Below are positions 50,334 through 59,076 of a stretch of DNA of 64,000 bases, piece by piece; the first letter of the stretch is position 1, and each line of letters starts with the position of its first letter. The notes beneath the pieces are model-generated. The model was not told the DNA's origin and searched no databases. It saw only the letters and a program-made list of their open reading frames with translations. The position numbers were made by a program, and so were the translations under genes. The DNA is from Streptomyces klenkii (GTDB lineage: Bacteria; Actinomycetota; Actinomycetes; Streptomycetales; Streptomycetaceae), in NCBI RefSeq assembly GCF_003626645.1, contig NZ_RBAM01000007.1, positions 186,001 to 250,000 on the forward strand. Direction: 5' to 3'.

Positions 50334-50705
50334 CGCCTGGTCGGTGGTTTTCGGCCACTACGTAACGTCTGGGACGACTGCGTCTGATGAGCATCATGTG
50401 ACAGCTCCGACGCGCCGGGAACCGCCCTGTCCGAAACCGGGTCCTGTAAAGGCAACGGACCCGTGCGGCACCCGGGGCCGGTGCCGCGCCGGGCGCCGGC
50501 CGGCCGCCGCGGCGCAGGTCGGCCAGGCCGGCACGGCGGTTGCGCGGCAACTGCCGCCGTGCGCTGCACGGAGGGCGCCGGGTGGCGGGTTGCCCGTATT
50601 GTCCGCAAGCCGGTGGACCCTGGCCTTCCGCCGGTCTGTGGATGAGAGACAATGGTGGCTCTGCCAGGGTCGGTTGGTCGCAGAGCTGATTGCCAGAGGG
50701 GACGC
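50334..50705. other. 372-bp gap before the kinase gene
   Basis: No gene-like frame. A hairpin GCGGCACC/GGTGCCGC at 50465-50487 could end the glpD transcript. GACAAT (about 50648-50653) is a candidate -10 for the kinase. Confidence 0.45.
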
Positions 50706-52607
50706 ATGTCGGAGGCGGAGCAGACGCAGGGCACGGCAGGGCGCCTCCTGGCCGGGCGGTACCGCCTCGGGGACGTCCTCGGCCGCGGCGGCATGGGTAC
50801 GGTCTGGCGGGCGAGCGACGAAACCCTCGGCCGCACGGTGGCCGTGAAGGAACTGCGGTTCCCGGCCAACATTGACGAGGACGAGAAGCGACGCCTCATC
50901 ACGCGCACACTGCGCGAGGCGAAGGCCATCGCCCGGATCCGCAGCGCGGGCGCCGTCACCGTCTACGACGTGGTGCACGAGGACGACCGCCCGTGGATCG
51001 TCATGGAGCTCATCGAGGGCCGCTCGCTCGCCGACGTCATCCGCGAGGACGGGCCGCTGAAGTGGCGCCGGGGCGCCGAGGTCGGCCTCGCCGTCCTCGA
51101 CGTGCTCGGCGCAGCGCACCGCCAGGGCATCCTGCACCGCGACGTGAAGCCGTCCAACGTGCTCATCGCGGACGACGGCCGCGTCGTCCTCACCGACTTC
51201 GGCATCGCCCAGGTCGAGGGCGACCCGTCCGTCACCTCCACCGGCATGCTCGTCGGTGCCCCTTCGTACATCTCCCCCGAGCGCGCCCGCGGTCACAAGC
51301 CCGGCCCGCCGGCCGACCTGTGGTCCCTGGGAGGCCTGCTCTACGCCGCCGTCGAGGGCGTCCCCCCGTACGACAAGGGGTCGGCCATCGCGACCCTCAC
51401 CGCCGTCATGACCGAGCCGCTCGGCCCGCCGAAGAACGCCGGCCCGCTGGCCGAGGTCATGTACGGCCTGCTCGCCAAAGACCCCGAGAAGCGGCTCGAC
51501 GAGGCCGGCGCCCGCGCGCTCCTCACCGACGCGGTCAACGCCCCTGACGAGCGCCTGCCCCCCAAGCGGCAGCCCTCGTCCCCGGACCTGGACGCGACGC
51601 AGGCCATCGCCGTCCCGCCGATACCGGAGGCGGCCGCGCCCGCCAGGCCCGCGCCCAAGTCCCCGGTGCCCCCGGTGTCGCCGGCGAAGCGGCCGGGTGC
51701 GGCCGTGGGCCGGACCGCGGACGCCCAGCCGTCGCAGGCCTCGCCCGGCCCGATGCCCGGGGTCCCCGGCGTGCCGCCGCGGTCCGCTGAGGCGACGAAG
51801 TCCACCACCCGTCAGTTCTCCGGCGGCACTGCCGGCGGACCGGGTGCCGTCGGCGGCAGCCTGCTCGGCGGTAGCGGGCGGCGGACGCCGATCCTGGAGG
51901 CCGTGCCGCGCCGGACGCTGGTCGTGGCCGCGGTCGTCGTGGTGCTGGCCGTGCTCGGCACGGTGCTCGCCTTCGCGCTGAGCGGGGACGACGGCAGCGA
52001 CAAGGAAGGCAAGAAGCAGGGCAAGTCCGTCACGGGGACCGGGCGCGTGGCGTCGCCCGGAGCCTCCGGCAAGGCGGGCGGCGAGCCCAAGGTGATCCAG
52101 TCCCAGTCCGCCGCGGCCGTCTCCGGCGGTAAGAACGCGGACGGCGCCAAATACCAGCACATCGAGAACGACGAATACCACTTCGGGATCTCCATCCCGG
52201 AGGGCTGGACACAGACCGGCACCGCGGGCGAGCACTCGGGCGCCATCTACAGCGCCTCGGGCGGCTTCCCGCGCGTCCAGGTCGACTTCGGCCCCGAGCC
52301 CAAGGACGACGCGGTCAAGGCCTGGCGGGATGCCGAGGGCGGCGCCAAAGGCAGCATGCCCGGCTACAAGGGCCACTCGATCCAGGACATCCGCGGCTGG
52401 GTGGGCCACGACTACCCGACCATCGCGGACTGGTCGTTCGAGCGCGACCAGAACGGCAAGCGCGTCCAGGTCCTCAACCGCGGCTTCAAGGTGGACGACG
52501 AGCACGGCTACGCCATCATGATCACGTGCGAGAAGGGCAAGTGGGGCGACGCCGACTGCCGGTCGCTGCGCGACATGGCTTTCAGGACGTTCACACCCGA
52601 GGACTGA
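50706..52607 (+). CDS. Transmembrane Ser/Thr protein kinase
   Basis: 633 residues. The kinase domain (about 18-275) is complete: glycine loop LGRGGMGTVW, Lys 48 in VAVKEL, HRDVKPSN, DFG and the APSYISPE activation segment. A Pro-rich linker follows (to about 395), then one membrane helix near 401-424 and an exported domain of about 165 residues (YHFGISIPEGW...) that resembles the Mog1/PsbP-like sensor regions of Streptomyces kinases. ATG after GAGGGG. A related pseudokinase follows downstream with a similar layout. Confidence 0.93.
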   Translation: MSEAEQTQGTAGRLLAGRYRLGDVLGRGGMGTVWRASDETLGRTVAVKELRFPANIDEDEKRRLITRTLREAKAIARIRSAGAVTVYDVVHEDDRPWIVMELIEGRSLADVIREDGPLKWRRGAEVGLAVLDVLGAAHRQGILHRDVKPSNVLIADDGRVVLTDFGIAQVEGDPSVTSTGMLVGAPSYISPERARGHKPGPPADLWSLGGLLYAAVEGVPPYDKGSAIATLTAVMTEPLGPPKNAGPLAEVMYGLLAKDPEKRLDEAGARALLTDAVNAPDERLPPKRQPSSPDLDATQAIAVPPIPEAAAPARPAPKSPVPPVSPAKRPGAAVGRTADAQPSQASPGPMPGVPGVPPRSAEATKSTTRQFSGGTAGGPGAVGGSLLGGSGRRTPILEAVPRRTLVVAAVVVVLAVLGTVLAFALSGDDGSDKEGKKQGKSVTGTGRVASPGASGKAGGEPKVIQSQSAAAVSGGKNADGAKYQHIENDEYHFGISIPEGWTQTGTAGEHSGAIYSASGGFPRVQVDFGPEPKDDAVKAWRDAEGGAKGSMPGYKGHSIQDIRGWVGHDYPTIADWSFERDQNGKRVQVLNRGFKVDDEHGYAIMITCEKGKWGDADCRSLRDMAFRTFTPED

Positions 52608-52623
52608 GCTCCTTGGTCCTTAC

Positions 52624-52738
52624 GGGCTGAGCCTCTCCGGTCATTTTGGGCTGAGTCGTTCGGCCCGTCCAGGCTGGGCCTCTCGGACTCGTCCGGGCTG
52701 GGCCTCCAGGGTCTGAACTCGACGGGGTTGAACCTCTC
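52624..52738. repeat. Imperfect tandem repeat with core GGCTGRGCCTC
   Basis: Copies at 52624, 52648, 52671 and 52695 give a period of 23-24 bp, with a weaker copy at 52725. It lies in the gap after the kinase gene. The remainder of the gap (to 52995) shows no gene. Confidence 0.55.
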
Positions 52739-52995
52739 TTCGGCGCTACGTACATCCGAAACCCGAGTGACGCGGGGGAGCGGATTCCACTCGACGGACG
52801 GGTGTGGCGGGACGGACGCCATCCGGTCGATCCGCTGAGCGACGTACTGAGCCGTACGCGCCCGAAGGGGCGGGTTCGGCACGTATCGTGAGGCGTCATG
52901 GACGGTGCGCAGCCGCAATAGGCGGCCGATTGACCGCTGTTGGCGGTTGTCCGGGCATTCGGGCGAGGTGTGGATCGCGCGCTTGGGGAGGCGTC

Positions 52996-55900
52996 GTGGA
53001 CGACTACGCGGGTCGGATCCTGGCCGGCCGGTATCGCCTTCCGTTACCGCCCTCCGATGTGTTCGAGCTCGTCGAGACCCGCGCCTTCGACACCTTGAGC
53101 GGGCAGGAAGTCCTCGTCCGGCAGATCCCGCTGCCGGAAGTCGTGGACGCGGAGGTGGTGGACGCCTCCGGCGGCTGCCCGGGCCTCGGCCAGGGCCCCG
53201 GCCCCGCCGCCTACGGCGCGGGGCGTGCGGGGAGGGCGGCCGCTGACGATCCGGCGGTGAACCGCGCGCTGGCCGCGGCCACGGCCGCCGCGCGGGTGCC
53301 CGACCACCCCCGGCTCGACCAGGTCTTCCACGTCTTCGCCGAGGGCGGCAGCCTGTGGGTCGTCAGCGAGCTCGTCCCGGCCCGCCCCCTCGCCGCGCTC
53401 CTCGCCGAGCGGCCCCTCTCGCCCCACCGCGCCGCCGAGGTCGCCGCCGACGTCCTCACCGCTCTGCGAGCCCTGCACGCCCACGGCTGGACCCACCGCA
53501 ACATCACCACCCGCACGGTCCTCATCTGCGACGACGGCCGCGCCGTCCTCACGGGCCTGGCCGCGGGCGCGGCCGAGGAGGCTCTGTGCGGCTACAACCC
53601 CGTTCCGGAGGGCGCTGACCTGCCTGCGGGCATGGATGCCGGGGCGGGCCCGAACGGCGGGGTGGGTATGGACGCCGGGGCCGGCTCGAACGCCAGGGGC
53701 GGTATGCCGTCGACGCGGGGGGCGCCTCGCGGGGCGGCGCCGCTGCCGGGGCGGCCGGGGCAGTCAGGGCGGCCGGGGCAGCCGGGTGGCTCGGCGCCGG
53801 GCGGTGGCCCGAGGGGAGCAGGCGGGTCACAGCCCGGGCGCGGTTCAGGGCTTGGCTTCGGCCCTGGACCCGGTCCGGATTCCGGGTTCGGCCAGGGTTC
53901 CGCGCCGCGCGGCGGCGCACCAGGAGGAGGCGCCCCCGGCGGCGCTGCTCCGCCGCGCCCCGGCGGGCAAGAGGCCGGGCCCTCGCCGTCCCCGTACCGG
54001 GACCAAGGCGCCGCAGGAGGCTTCCTCCCGCCGGGCGGTCCCCGCGCGTCGGGGCAGCCCTGGCCACCGGTCAACTCCCGGCCACCGGCGGGCGGGCAGG
54101 GTACGGGGCGCCCCGGCAGAGGACAGCCGGGTGGACAGGGGGCCGGAAGCGGAGCCGGGCAGCCGGGCGCACCGGCCGGCCCCCGGCAGGTGCGCTCTTC
54201 GGCGATCGCCGCCTACCGCGCGGGCGCCGCCCGGGCCGCCGCCGCCCGCGCAGCCGGGGAGAACGCCCCGCCCGCCACCCCCACCGGCTCGTCCACCTGG
54301 GGCGGTGGCAGCGCCGCCAGCGGCGCGGCCCCCACACCCGCCCCCTGGGCCGACCCCGGCTCCCCCCACGGCTCCTCCTCCGGCCGGAACCGGCCGCCGG
54401 GCCCGCCCGGAGCGCGCAGCGGCCCCGCCGGACCGGGAAACGCCGCCCGGCCGGACGTCCCCGAAGTGAAGCTCCCCGGATCCGCCGCCTCCTGGCCCAG
54501 CTTCCCCGGGCTGGCCGTGCCCCCTCCCTTCGCCGCTCCCGGGCCGCCACCGGCCGCACCGCCGGGCCCCCGCCCCGGAGCGGGCAATGGGCCCGGCTCC
54601 GGCCATGGAGCCGGCAACGGAGCCCCGCCCCCGCGCGCGTCGCAGAGACCTGGCCAGAGCCCCGAACAGGGCCCCGGACACAGCCCCGCAAAGAGCCCCG
54701 AGAGCAGCCCCTTCGCGACCGTCCCCGGCAGCGAATCCCCCGACAAGCCGCCCGCGCCCTGGGGAGCCGCAGGACAGCAGCCCGCCGGAGCCCTCGCCGT
54801 CGAGCGCGCCCGGCAGGCCCGTATGGTCGTCGTCGGCGCCGTCACCGAGCGATGGGCCCCGGAGCAGGCCTGGCCCGTACAGGAGAGCTGGCAGCTCGCG
54901 CCGCCCGTCGGACCCGCAGCCGACCTCTGGGCCCTCGGCGCCCTGCTCTTCCGCGTCGTACAGGGGCACGCCCCGTACCCGGAGGACAGCACGGCCGAAC
55001 TGGTCCGGCTCGTGTGCGTGGAGCCCCCCGCCTTCGCGGAGGAGTGCGGCGCCCTGCGCCCCGTGGTCGAGTCGCTGATGCGTAAGGACCCCGCCGAGCG
55101 CCCCGAGTTCGAAGAACTCCGCGGATGGTTGCGCTCCCTGATCCGCTCCGCGCCCGAACCGGAGCCCGGCGGCCGCACCCTCACCGTGCCCGACACCGTT
55201 CCGGACGCCCCCGCCGACGAGCACCGGCTCCCGGTCGTCCGCCGCAAGGGCGAGCTGGTGCGGCGCAGACGCGGCCGCCCCATCACCGCCGTGGATACCG
55301 CGCAGTCCGCGCACGGCCGTCACAAGAAGACGGCCAGGGACAGCGCCCCCGTCCCCCGCTCCGGCACGCCCCGCACCGGGCATCTACAGGAACAGCGCGG
55401 CCGCCCGGCCCGCCAGGCGTTCGGCCTCGGCCGGCTGCTGCTCGGCCTGGTCATGCTGCTCCTCATCGGGGCCGCCCTGTACGCGATGCTGTTCATGCCG
55501 CGCGCCGAGGACAGTGCAGGCCAGGCCCGCGCGGACCATACGGGCTCGGCCGGTGCCCGCAGCGCCGCGCCCCGGTCCCCGGGCACCGCCGGCACGCAGG
55601 GCGGGACCAAGGCGGCGGGTGGGACCGGCGCCTCGGGAGCGGCGACGGCGGAGGAGCGGATCGCCGAGTCCGACGGCGTCGCCAAGGGTTTCGCCCTGCG
55701 CAAGGACCCCAAGGGGTTCACCGTGGCCGTCGCCAAGGACTGGCAGCGCCGCGGGGAGAACGACCGCGGGCAGGTCGTCTACGCGGGCGGCGAGTACCAG
55801 CTCGTGGTGGTCCCCGGCCGTGACAAGGTCGCGGACTTCGGCAGCGACCCGATGGCGTACCAGCAGGACAAGGAGCCCGAGCTGGAGGCCTACCGCTCCT

Positions 55901-56133
55901 CCTCGTGGTCCGGCGCCGGCGGGCTGCGCCGCATCGACGTCGGCGGGACGGCGTCGGCGGAAGGCACCTTCAACTGGAACGACAGCAGCGGCAGGCAGGT
56001 CTATGTACGCAACTCCGCCACCATCGTGAACGGCCGCTACCACCTCCTCCAGATCATCGGGCCGATGAACGAGCAGCGGGCAGTGGACCGCTACTTCGAG
56101 CAGGCGACGGCCACCTACCGGGCGGGCGGCTGA
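52996..56133 (+). CDS. Transmembrane pseudokinase with a large disordered insert
   Basis: 1045 residues from GTG 52996 after TTGGGGAGG. N-lobe-like start (ILAGRYRLPLPPSDVFELVE); the VAIK Lys is Arg 42 (VLVRQIPLP), the catalytic loop is HRN at 167-169 rather than HRD, and no DFG is seen. About 400 residues of Pro/Gly/Ala/Ser-rich sequence (205-600) then split the kinase fold; the C-lobe resumes with ADLWALGALLFRVVQGHAPY and MRKDPAERPEFEELR. A membrane helix lies near 813-835 and an exported domain follows (GFTVAVAKDW, then FEQATATYR). Codon 17 is TTA. Phosphotransfer is unlikely; it may bind or scaffold the neighbouring kinase. Confidence 0.88.
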   Translation: MDDYAGRILAGRYRLPLPPSDVFELVETRAFDTLSGQEVLVRQIPLPEVVDAEVVDASGGCPGLGQGPGPAAYGAGRAGRAAADDPAVNRALAAATAAARVPDHPRLDQVFHVFAEGGSLWVVSELVPARPLAALLAERPLSPHRAAEVAADVLTALRALHAHGWTHRNITTRTVLICDDGRAVLTGLAAGAAEEALCGYNPVPEGADLPAGMDAGAGPNGGVGMDAGAGSNARGGMPSTRGAPRGAAPLPGRPGQSGRPGQPGGSAPGGGPRGAGGSQPGRGSGLGFGPGPGPDSGFGQGSAPRGGAPGGGAPGGAAPPRPGGQEAGPSPSPYRDQGAAGGFLPPGGPRASGQPWPPVNSRPPAGGQGTGRPGRGQPGGQGAGSGAGQPGAPAGPRQVRSSAIAAYRAGAARAAAARAAGENAPPATPTGSSTWGGGSAASGAAPTPAPWADPGSPHGSSSGRNRPPGPPGARSGPAGPGNAARPDVPEVKLPGSAASWPSFPGLAVPPPFAAPGPPPAAPPGPRPGAGNGPGSGHGAGNGAPPPRASQRPGQSPEQGPGHSPAKSPESSPFATVPGSESPDKPPAPWGAAGQQPAGALAVERARQARMVVVGAVTERWAPEQAWPVQESWQLAPPVGPAADLWALGALLFRVVQGHAPYPEDSTAELVRLVCVEPPAFAEECGALRPVVESLMRKDPAERPEFEELRGWLRSLIRSAPEPEPGGRTLTVPDTVPDAPADEHRLPVVRRKGELVRRRRGRPITAVDTAQSAHGRHKKTARDSAPVPRSGTPRTGHLQEQRGRPARQAFGLGRLLLGLVMLLLIGAALYAMLFMPRAEDSAGQARADHTGSAGARSAAPRSPGTAGTQGGTKAAGGTGASGAATAEERIAESDGVAKGFALRKDPKGFTVAVAKDWQRRGENDRGQVVYAGGEYQLVVVPGRDKVADFGSDPMAYQQDKEPELEAYRSSSWSGAGGLRRIDVGGTASAEGTFNWNDSSGRQVYVRNSATIVNGRYHLLQIIGPMNEQRAVDRYFEQATATYRAGG

Positions 56134-57728
56134 GCGGACCGGGCGAAGCGCTCGCGCAGCTCGTTCTTGAGCACCTTGTGCAGGGTGTCGTCGCGGGGGA
56201 GCCGCCCGACCAGCTCCAGCTGCTCGGGGACCTTGTGTACGGACAGCCCGGCGTCCGCCAAGTGGGAGGCCACTTCCCCGAGGGTGAGCCGCCGCGCTCC
56301 GGGGGCCTGCTGGACGACGGCGCAGACCCGCTCCCCGCGCACGGGGTCAGGCAGCCCGATCACGGCGGCGTCATCGATGAGCGGATGGCTCCGCAGGAGC
56401 TGTTCGACCTCCTGCGCGGAGATGTTCTCGCCTTTGCGGATGATGACGTCTTTGGCGCGGCCCGTGATGACGAGGTGGCCGTCGGCGGTGATGCGCCCGA
56501 GATCGCCGGTGAGGAGGAAGCCGTCGGCGTCGAAGGCCTCGGCGCTCTGGGCGGGGTCGAGGTAGCCCCGGCAGACGGCCTCGCCGCGCAGCCGGATCGC
56601 ACCCTCGGCGCCGGGCGGTACGGGTGACCCGCCGGCGTCGGTCACGCGGATCTCCATGCCCGCGGGCGGCCGGCCTTCCGTACCCGCAAGGTGCTCCGCC
56701 GTGTCCTCCGGATCCCCCATCGTGATCATCGGGGCTTCGGTCATGCCGTAGCCGTGCACCAGCGGGCAGCCGAGCTCGCGGGCGACCTCGTGATGCAGTT
56801 CCGGTGGCCTGGGCGCGCCGCCGCCCGCCAGGAGCCGGAGGGTGGGGATGATCCTGCGCCCGGGCTGCCGGCGCTGCTCGGCGAGGAACATCGTGTAGAA
56901 GGCGGTCGAGCCGCCCGCGACGGTGACGCCGTTACGGCGGTAGGCGCCGAGCGAACCGGGGAGGGAGAAGTGCTCCACGAGGAGGGCGGGGAAGCCCCGC
57001 AGGAGCAGCATGACGGTGTAGTCGGGCCCGGCGACGTGCGCGTAGGGGAAGGCCATCGACCCGACGTCGTCGGGGGTGAGGCGCAGGGCGGCGGCCAGGT
57101 GGCTGCCGGCGGCGATGAGCCCGCGGTCGGTGTGCAGGGCCCCCTTCGGCGCGGAGGTGGTGCCGGAGGTCCAGTAGATCCAGCGAACGGCGGTGCCGTC
57201 GGCGGGCGGGGGCGGAAGGTCCGCGGGGTCCCCTTCGGGCAGGGCGTCGTAGGCGGTGAGGACGAGGGGCGGCGAGGGGAGCGCGAGGGCGAGCCGGTAC
57301 GCCATGAGGGTGTGGTCGAAGCCCCGCCACACGCCGGGGACGGCGAAGAACCCGGCCTCGGCGGCCCGCAGGGCGTGGCCGGCCTCGCGGTCGCGGTAGT
57401 AGGGGATGAGCGGCGTCTGGACGGCGCCGAGGCGGGCCAGGGCGAAGGCCAGGACGACGGTCTCGATGCGGGTGGGCAGCTGCCAGGCCACCCGGCTGCC
57501 GGGGCGCACCCCGAGCCCGTACAGCCCGGCGGCGGTGCGCTCGGCGCGCGCCCGCAGCTCGCCGAAGGTCACCGTGCGGTCGGCCGACCCGGCCGGGGCG
57601 TGCCCGGCCCCGGGGTCCGGTTCGTCGGCCTGGATGAGGGCGGGGGCTCCGGGAGTCAGGTCCGCGCGGCGGTCGAGCAGCTCCCACAGGGTGCGGGAGG
57701 CGGACAGGTCGTCTGCGGTGCCGGTCAT
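56115..57728 (-). CDS. Acyl-CoA synthetase (AMP-binding)
   Basis: 537 residues of the ANL superfamily. P-loop-like YWTSGTTSAPKGAL, HGYGMTEAP, GDLGRITADGHLVITGRAKD and the C-terminal KGENISAQEVE are present. The end reads RDDTLHKVLKNEL, with a catalytic Lys in place of the usual SGK. Activates a carboxylic acid to its CoA thioester. ATG 57728, with the operator-like dyad at 57748-57762 upstream. Its 3-prime end overlaps the pseudokinase by 19 bp. Part of the catabolic cluster. Confidence 0.9.
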   Translation of the reverse strand: MTGTADDLSASRTLWELLDRRADLTPGAPALIQADEPDPGAGHAPAGSADRTVTFGELRARAERTAAGLYGLGVRPGSRVAWQLPTRIETVVLAFALARLGAVQTPLIPYYRDREAGHALRAAEAGFFAVPGVWRGFDHTLMAYRLALALPSPPLVLTAYDALPEGDPADLPPPPADGTAVRWIYWTSGTTSAPKGALHTDRGLIAAGSHLAAALRLTPDDVGSMAFPYAHVAGPDYTVMLLLRGFPALLVEHFSLPGSLGAYRRNGVTVAGGSTAFYTMFLAEQRRQPGRRIIPTLRLLAGGGAPRPPELHHEVARELGCPLVHGYGMTEAPMITMGDPEDTAEHLAGTEGRPPAGMEIRVTDAGGSPVPPGAEGAIRLRGEAVCRGYLDPAQSAEAFDADGFLLTGDLGRITADGHLVITGRAKDVIIRKGENISAQEVEQLLRSHPLIDDAAVIGLPDPVRGERVCAVVQQAPGARRLTLGEVASHLADAGLSVHKVPEQLELVGRLPRDDTLHKVLKNELRERFARSAQPPAR

Positions 57729-57747
57729 GGCAGGACCTCCGCGATAA

Positions 57748-57762
57748 CTGACGGGTTGTCAG
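57748..57762 (-). promoter_or_regulatory. Operator copy 1 (CTGAC-N5-GTCAG) before the acyl-CoA synthetase
   Basis: CTGAC-GGGTT-GTCAG, a perfect dyad 19 bp before the ATG of the synthetase. Same architecture as 57827-57841 and 63433-63447. Confidence 0.75.
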
Positions 57763-57826
57763 AGAGTGCGGCGAAGCGTAGGCCGCCACGCCTTGCCGGT
57801 CCAGGGGGTGCGGGCTAGCCTCAAAA

Positions 57827-57841
57827 CTGACACATCGTCAG
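57827..57841 (+). promoter_or_regulatory. Operator copy 2 (CTGAC-N5-GTCAG) before the amidohydrolase operon
   Basis: CTGAC-ACATC-GTCAG, a perfect dyad 29 bp before ATG 57871. The two sites serve the two divergent operons. Confidence 0.75.
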
Positions 57842-57870
57842 ATCGACTGGCCGGACCCGGGAAGGCCCCG

Positions 57871-59070
57871 ATGGAACTGCCCCGCATCGTCAGCGTCGAC
57901 GACCACGTCATCGAACCCGCCCACCTCTTCGAACGCTGGCTCCCCGCCCGCTACCGCGACCGCGGCCCCCGCCCCCTGACCACCGGCATCGGCCGGCTGG
58001 AGTACACCGGCGGCAGGTACACCGTCGCCATGGACCCCGACGGCCCGCCCGCGGACTGGTGGATCTACGAGGACCTCGCCGCCCCCTACAAGCGCGTCAT
58101 CGCCGCCGTCGGCTTCGACCGCGACGAGATGACCCTGGAAGGCATCACCCGCGCCGAGATGCGCCCCGGCTGCTGGGACCCCGCGGAGCGCCTGAAGGAC
58201 ATGGACCTCAACCACGTCGAGGCGTCGCTGTGCTTCCCGACCTTTCCCCGCTTCTGCGGCCAGACCTTCGCCGAGGCGCACGACAAGGAGGTCGCCCTCG
58301 CGTGTGTACGCGCCTACAACGACTGGATGGTCGAGGAATGGTGCGGTGACAGCGGCGGGCGCCTCATCCCCCTGTGCCTCATCCCGTTATGGGACGTGGA
58401 CCTCGCCGTCGCGGAAATCCACCGCAACGCCGCCCGCGGCGTACGGGCCGTGACCTTCAGCGAGCTCCCCACCTGCCTCGGCCTCCCCAGCATCCACACC
58501 GGCTACTGGGATCCCTTCTTCGCGGCCTGCCAGGAGACCGGCACCGTCGTCAACATGCACATCGGCTCCTCCTCGCAGATGCCCGCCGCGTCCCCGGACG
58601 CCCCGCCCGCCGTCCAGGCGACCCTGTCCTTCAACAACGCCATGGCGTCGCTGGCCGACTTCCTCTTCAGCGGCGTCCTCGTCCGCCACCCCCGGCTCAC
58701 CCTCGCCTACAGCGAGGGCCAGATGGGCTGGATCCCCTACGCCCTGGAGCGCGCCGACGACGTCTGGCGCGAGCACCGCGCCTGGGGCGGTGTACGCGAC
58801 CTCGTCCCCGAGCCGCCGTCCACCTACTACTACCGCCAGGTCTTCTGCTGCTTCTTCCGCGACAAGCACGGCATCGAAGCACTCGACACGGTCGGCCGCG
58901 ACAACGCCACCTTCGAGACCGACTACCCCCACGTCGACTCGACCTTCCCCCACACCAGGCAGGTCGCCCTCGACCACGTACGCGGCCTGGACGACGAGAC
59001 CGTCCGCAAACTCATGCGTGGCAACGCCATCCGAATGCTCGGACTGGACCTCGACCCCATGGGCGGGTGA
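57871..59070 (+). CDS. Amidohydrolase-2-family protein
   Basis: 399 residues. The metal-dependent hydrolase fold is seen in SVDDHVIEP (first metal site), LGLPSIHTGYWDPFF, NMHIGSSS and ETDYPHVDSTFP near the end. The family includes decarboxylases and hydrolases of ring-derived acids. It leads an operon with two acyl-CoA dehydrogenases (7 bp to the next gene). Codon 173 is TTA, so it depends on bldA. ATG 57871 preferred over an upstream start because the operator lies between. Confidence 0.87.
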   Translation: MELPRIVSVDDHVIEPAHLFERWLPARYRDRGPRPLTTGIGRLEYTGGRYTVAMDPDGPPADWWIYEDLAAPYKRVIAAVGFDRDEMTLEGITRAEMRPGCWDPAERLKDMDLNHVEASLCFPTFPRFCGQTFAEAHDKEVALACVRAYNDWMVEEWCGDSGGRLIPLCLIPLWDVDLAVAEIHRNAARGVRAVTFSELPTCLGLPSIHTGYWDPFFAACQETGTVVNMHIGSSSQMPAASPDAPPAVQATLSFNNAMASLADFLFSGVLVRHPRLTLAYSEGQMGWIPYALERADDVWREHRAWGGVRDLVPEPPSTYYYRQVFCCFFRDKHGIEALDTVGRDNATFETDYPHVDSTFPHTRQVALDHVRGLDDETVRKLMRGNAIRMLGLDLDPMGG

Positions 59071-59076
59071 GCCGCA

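Noticed and set aside
50359..50386. A second BldN promoter starting CGTAAC upstream of the kinase
   Set aside because: No CGTTGA at 16 bp; only the -35 half matches.
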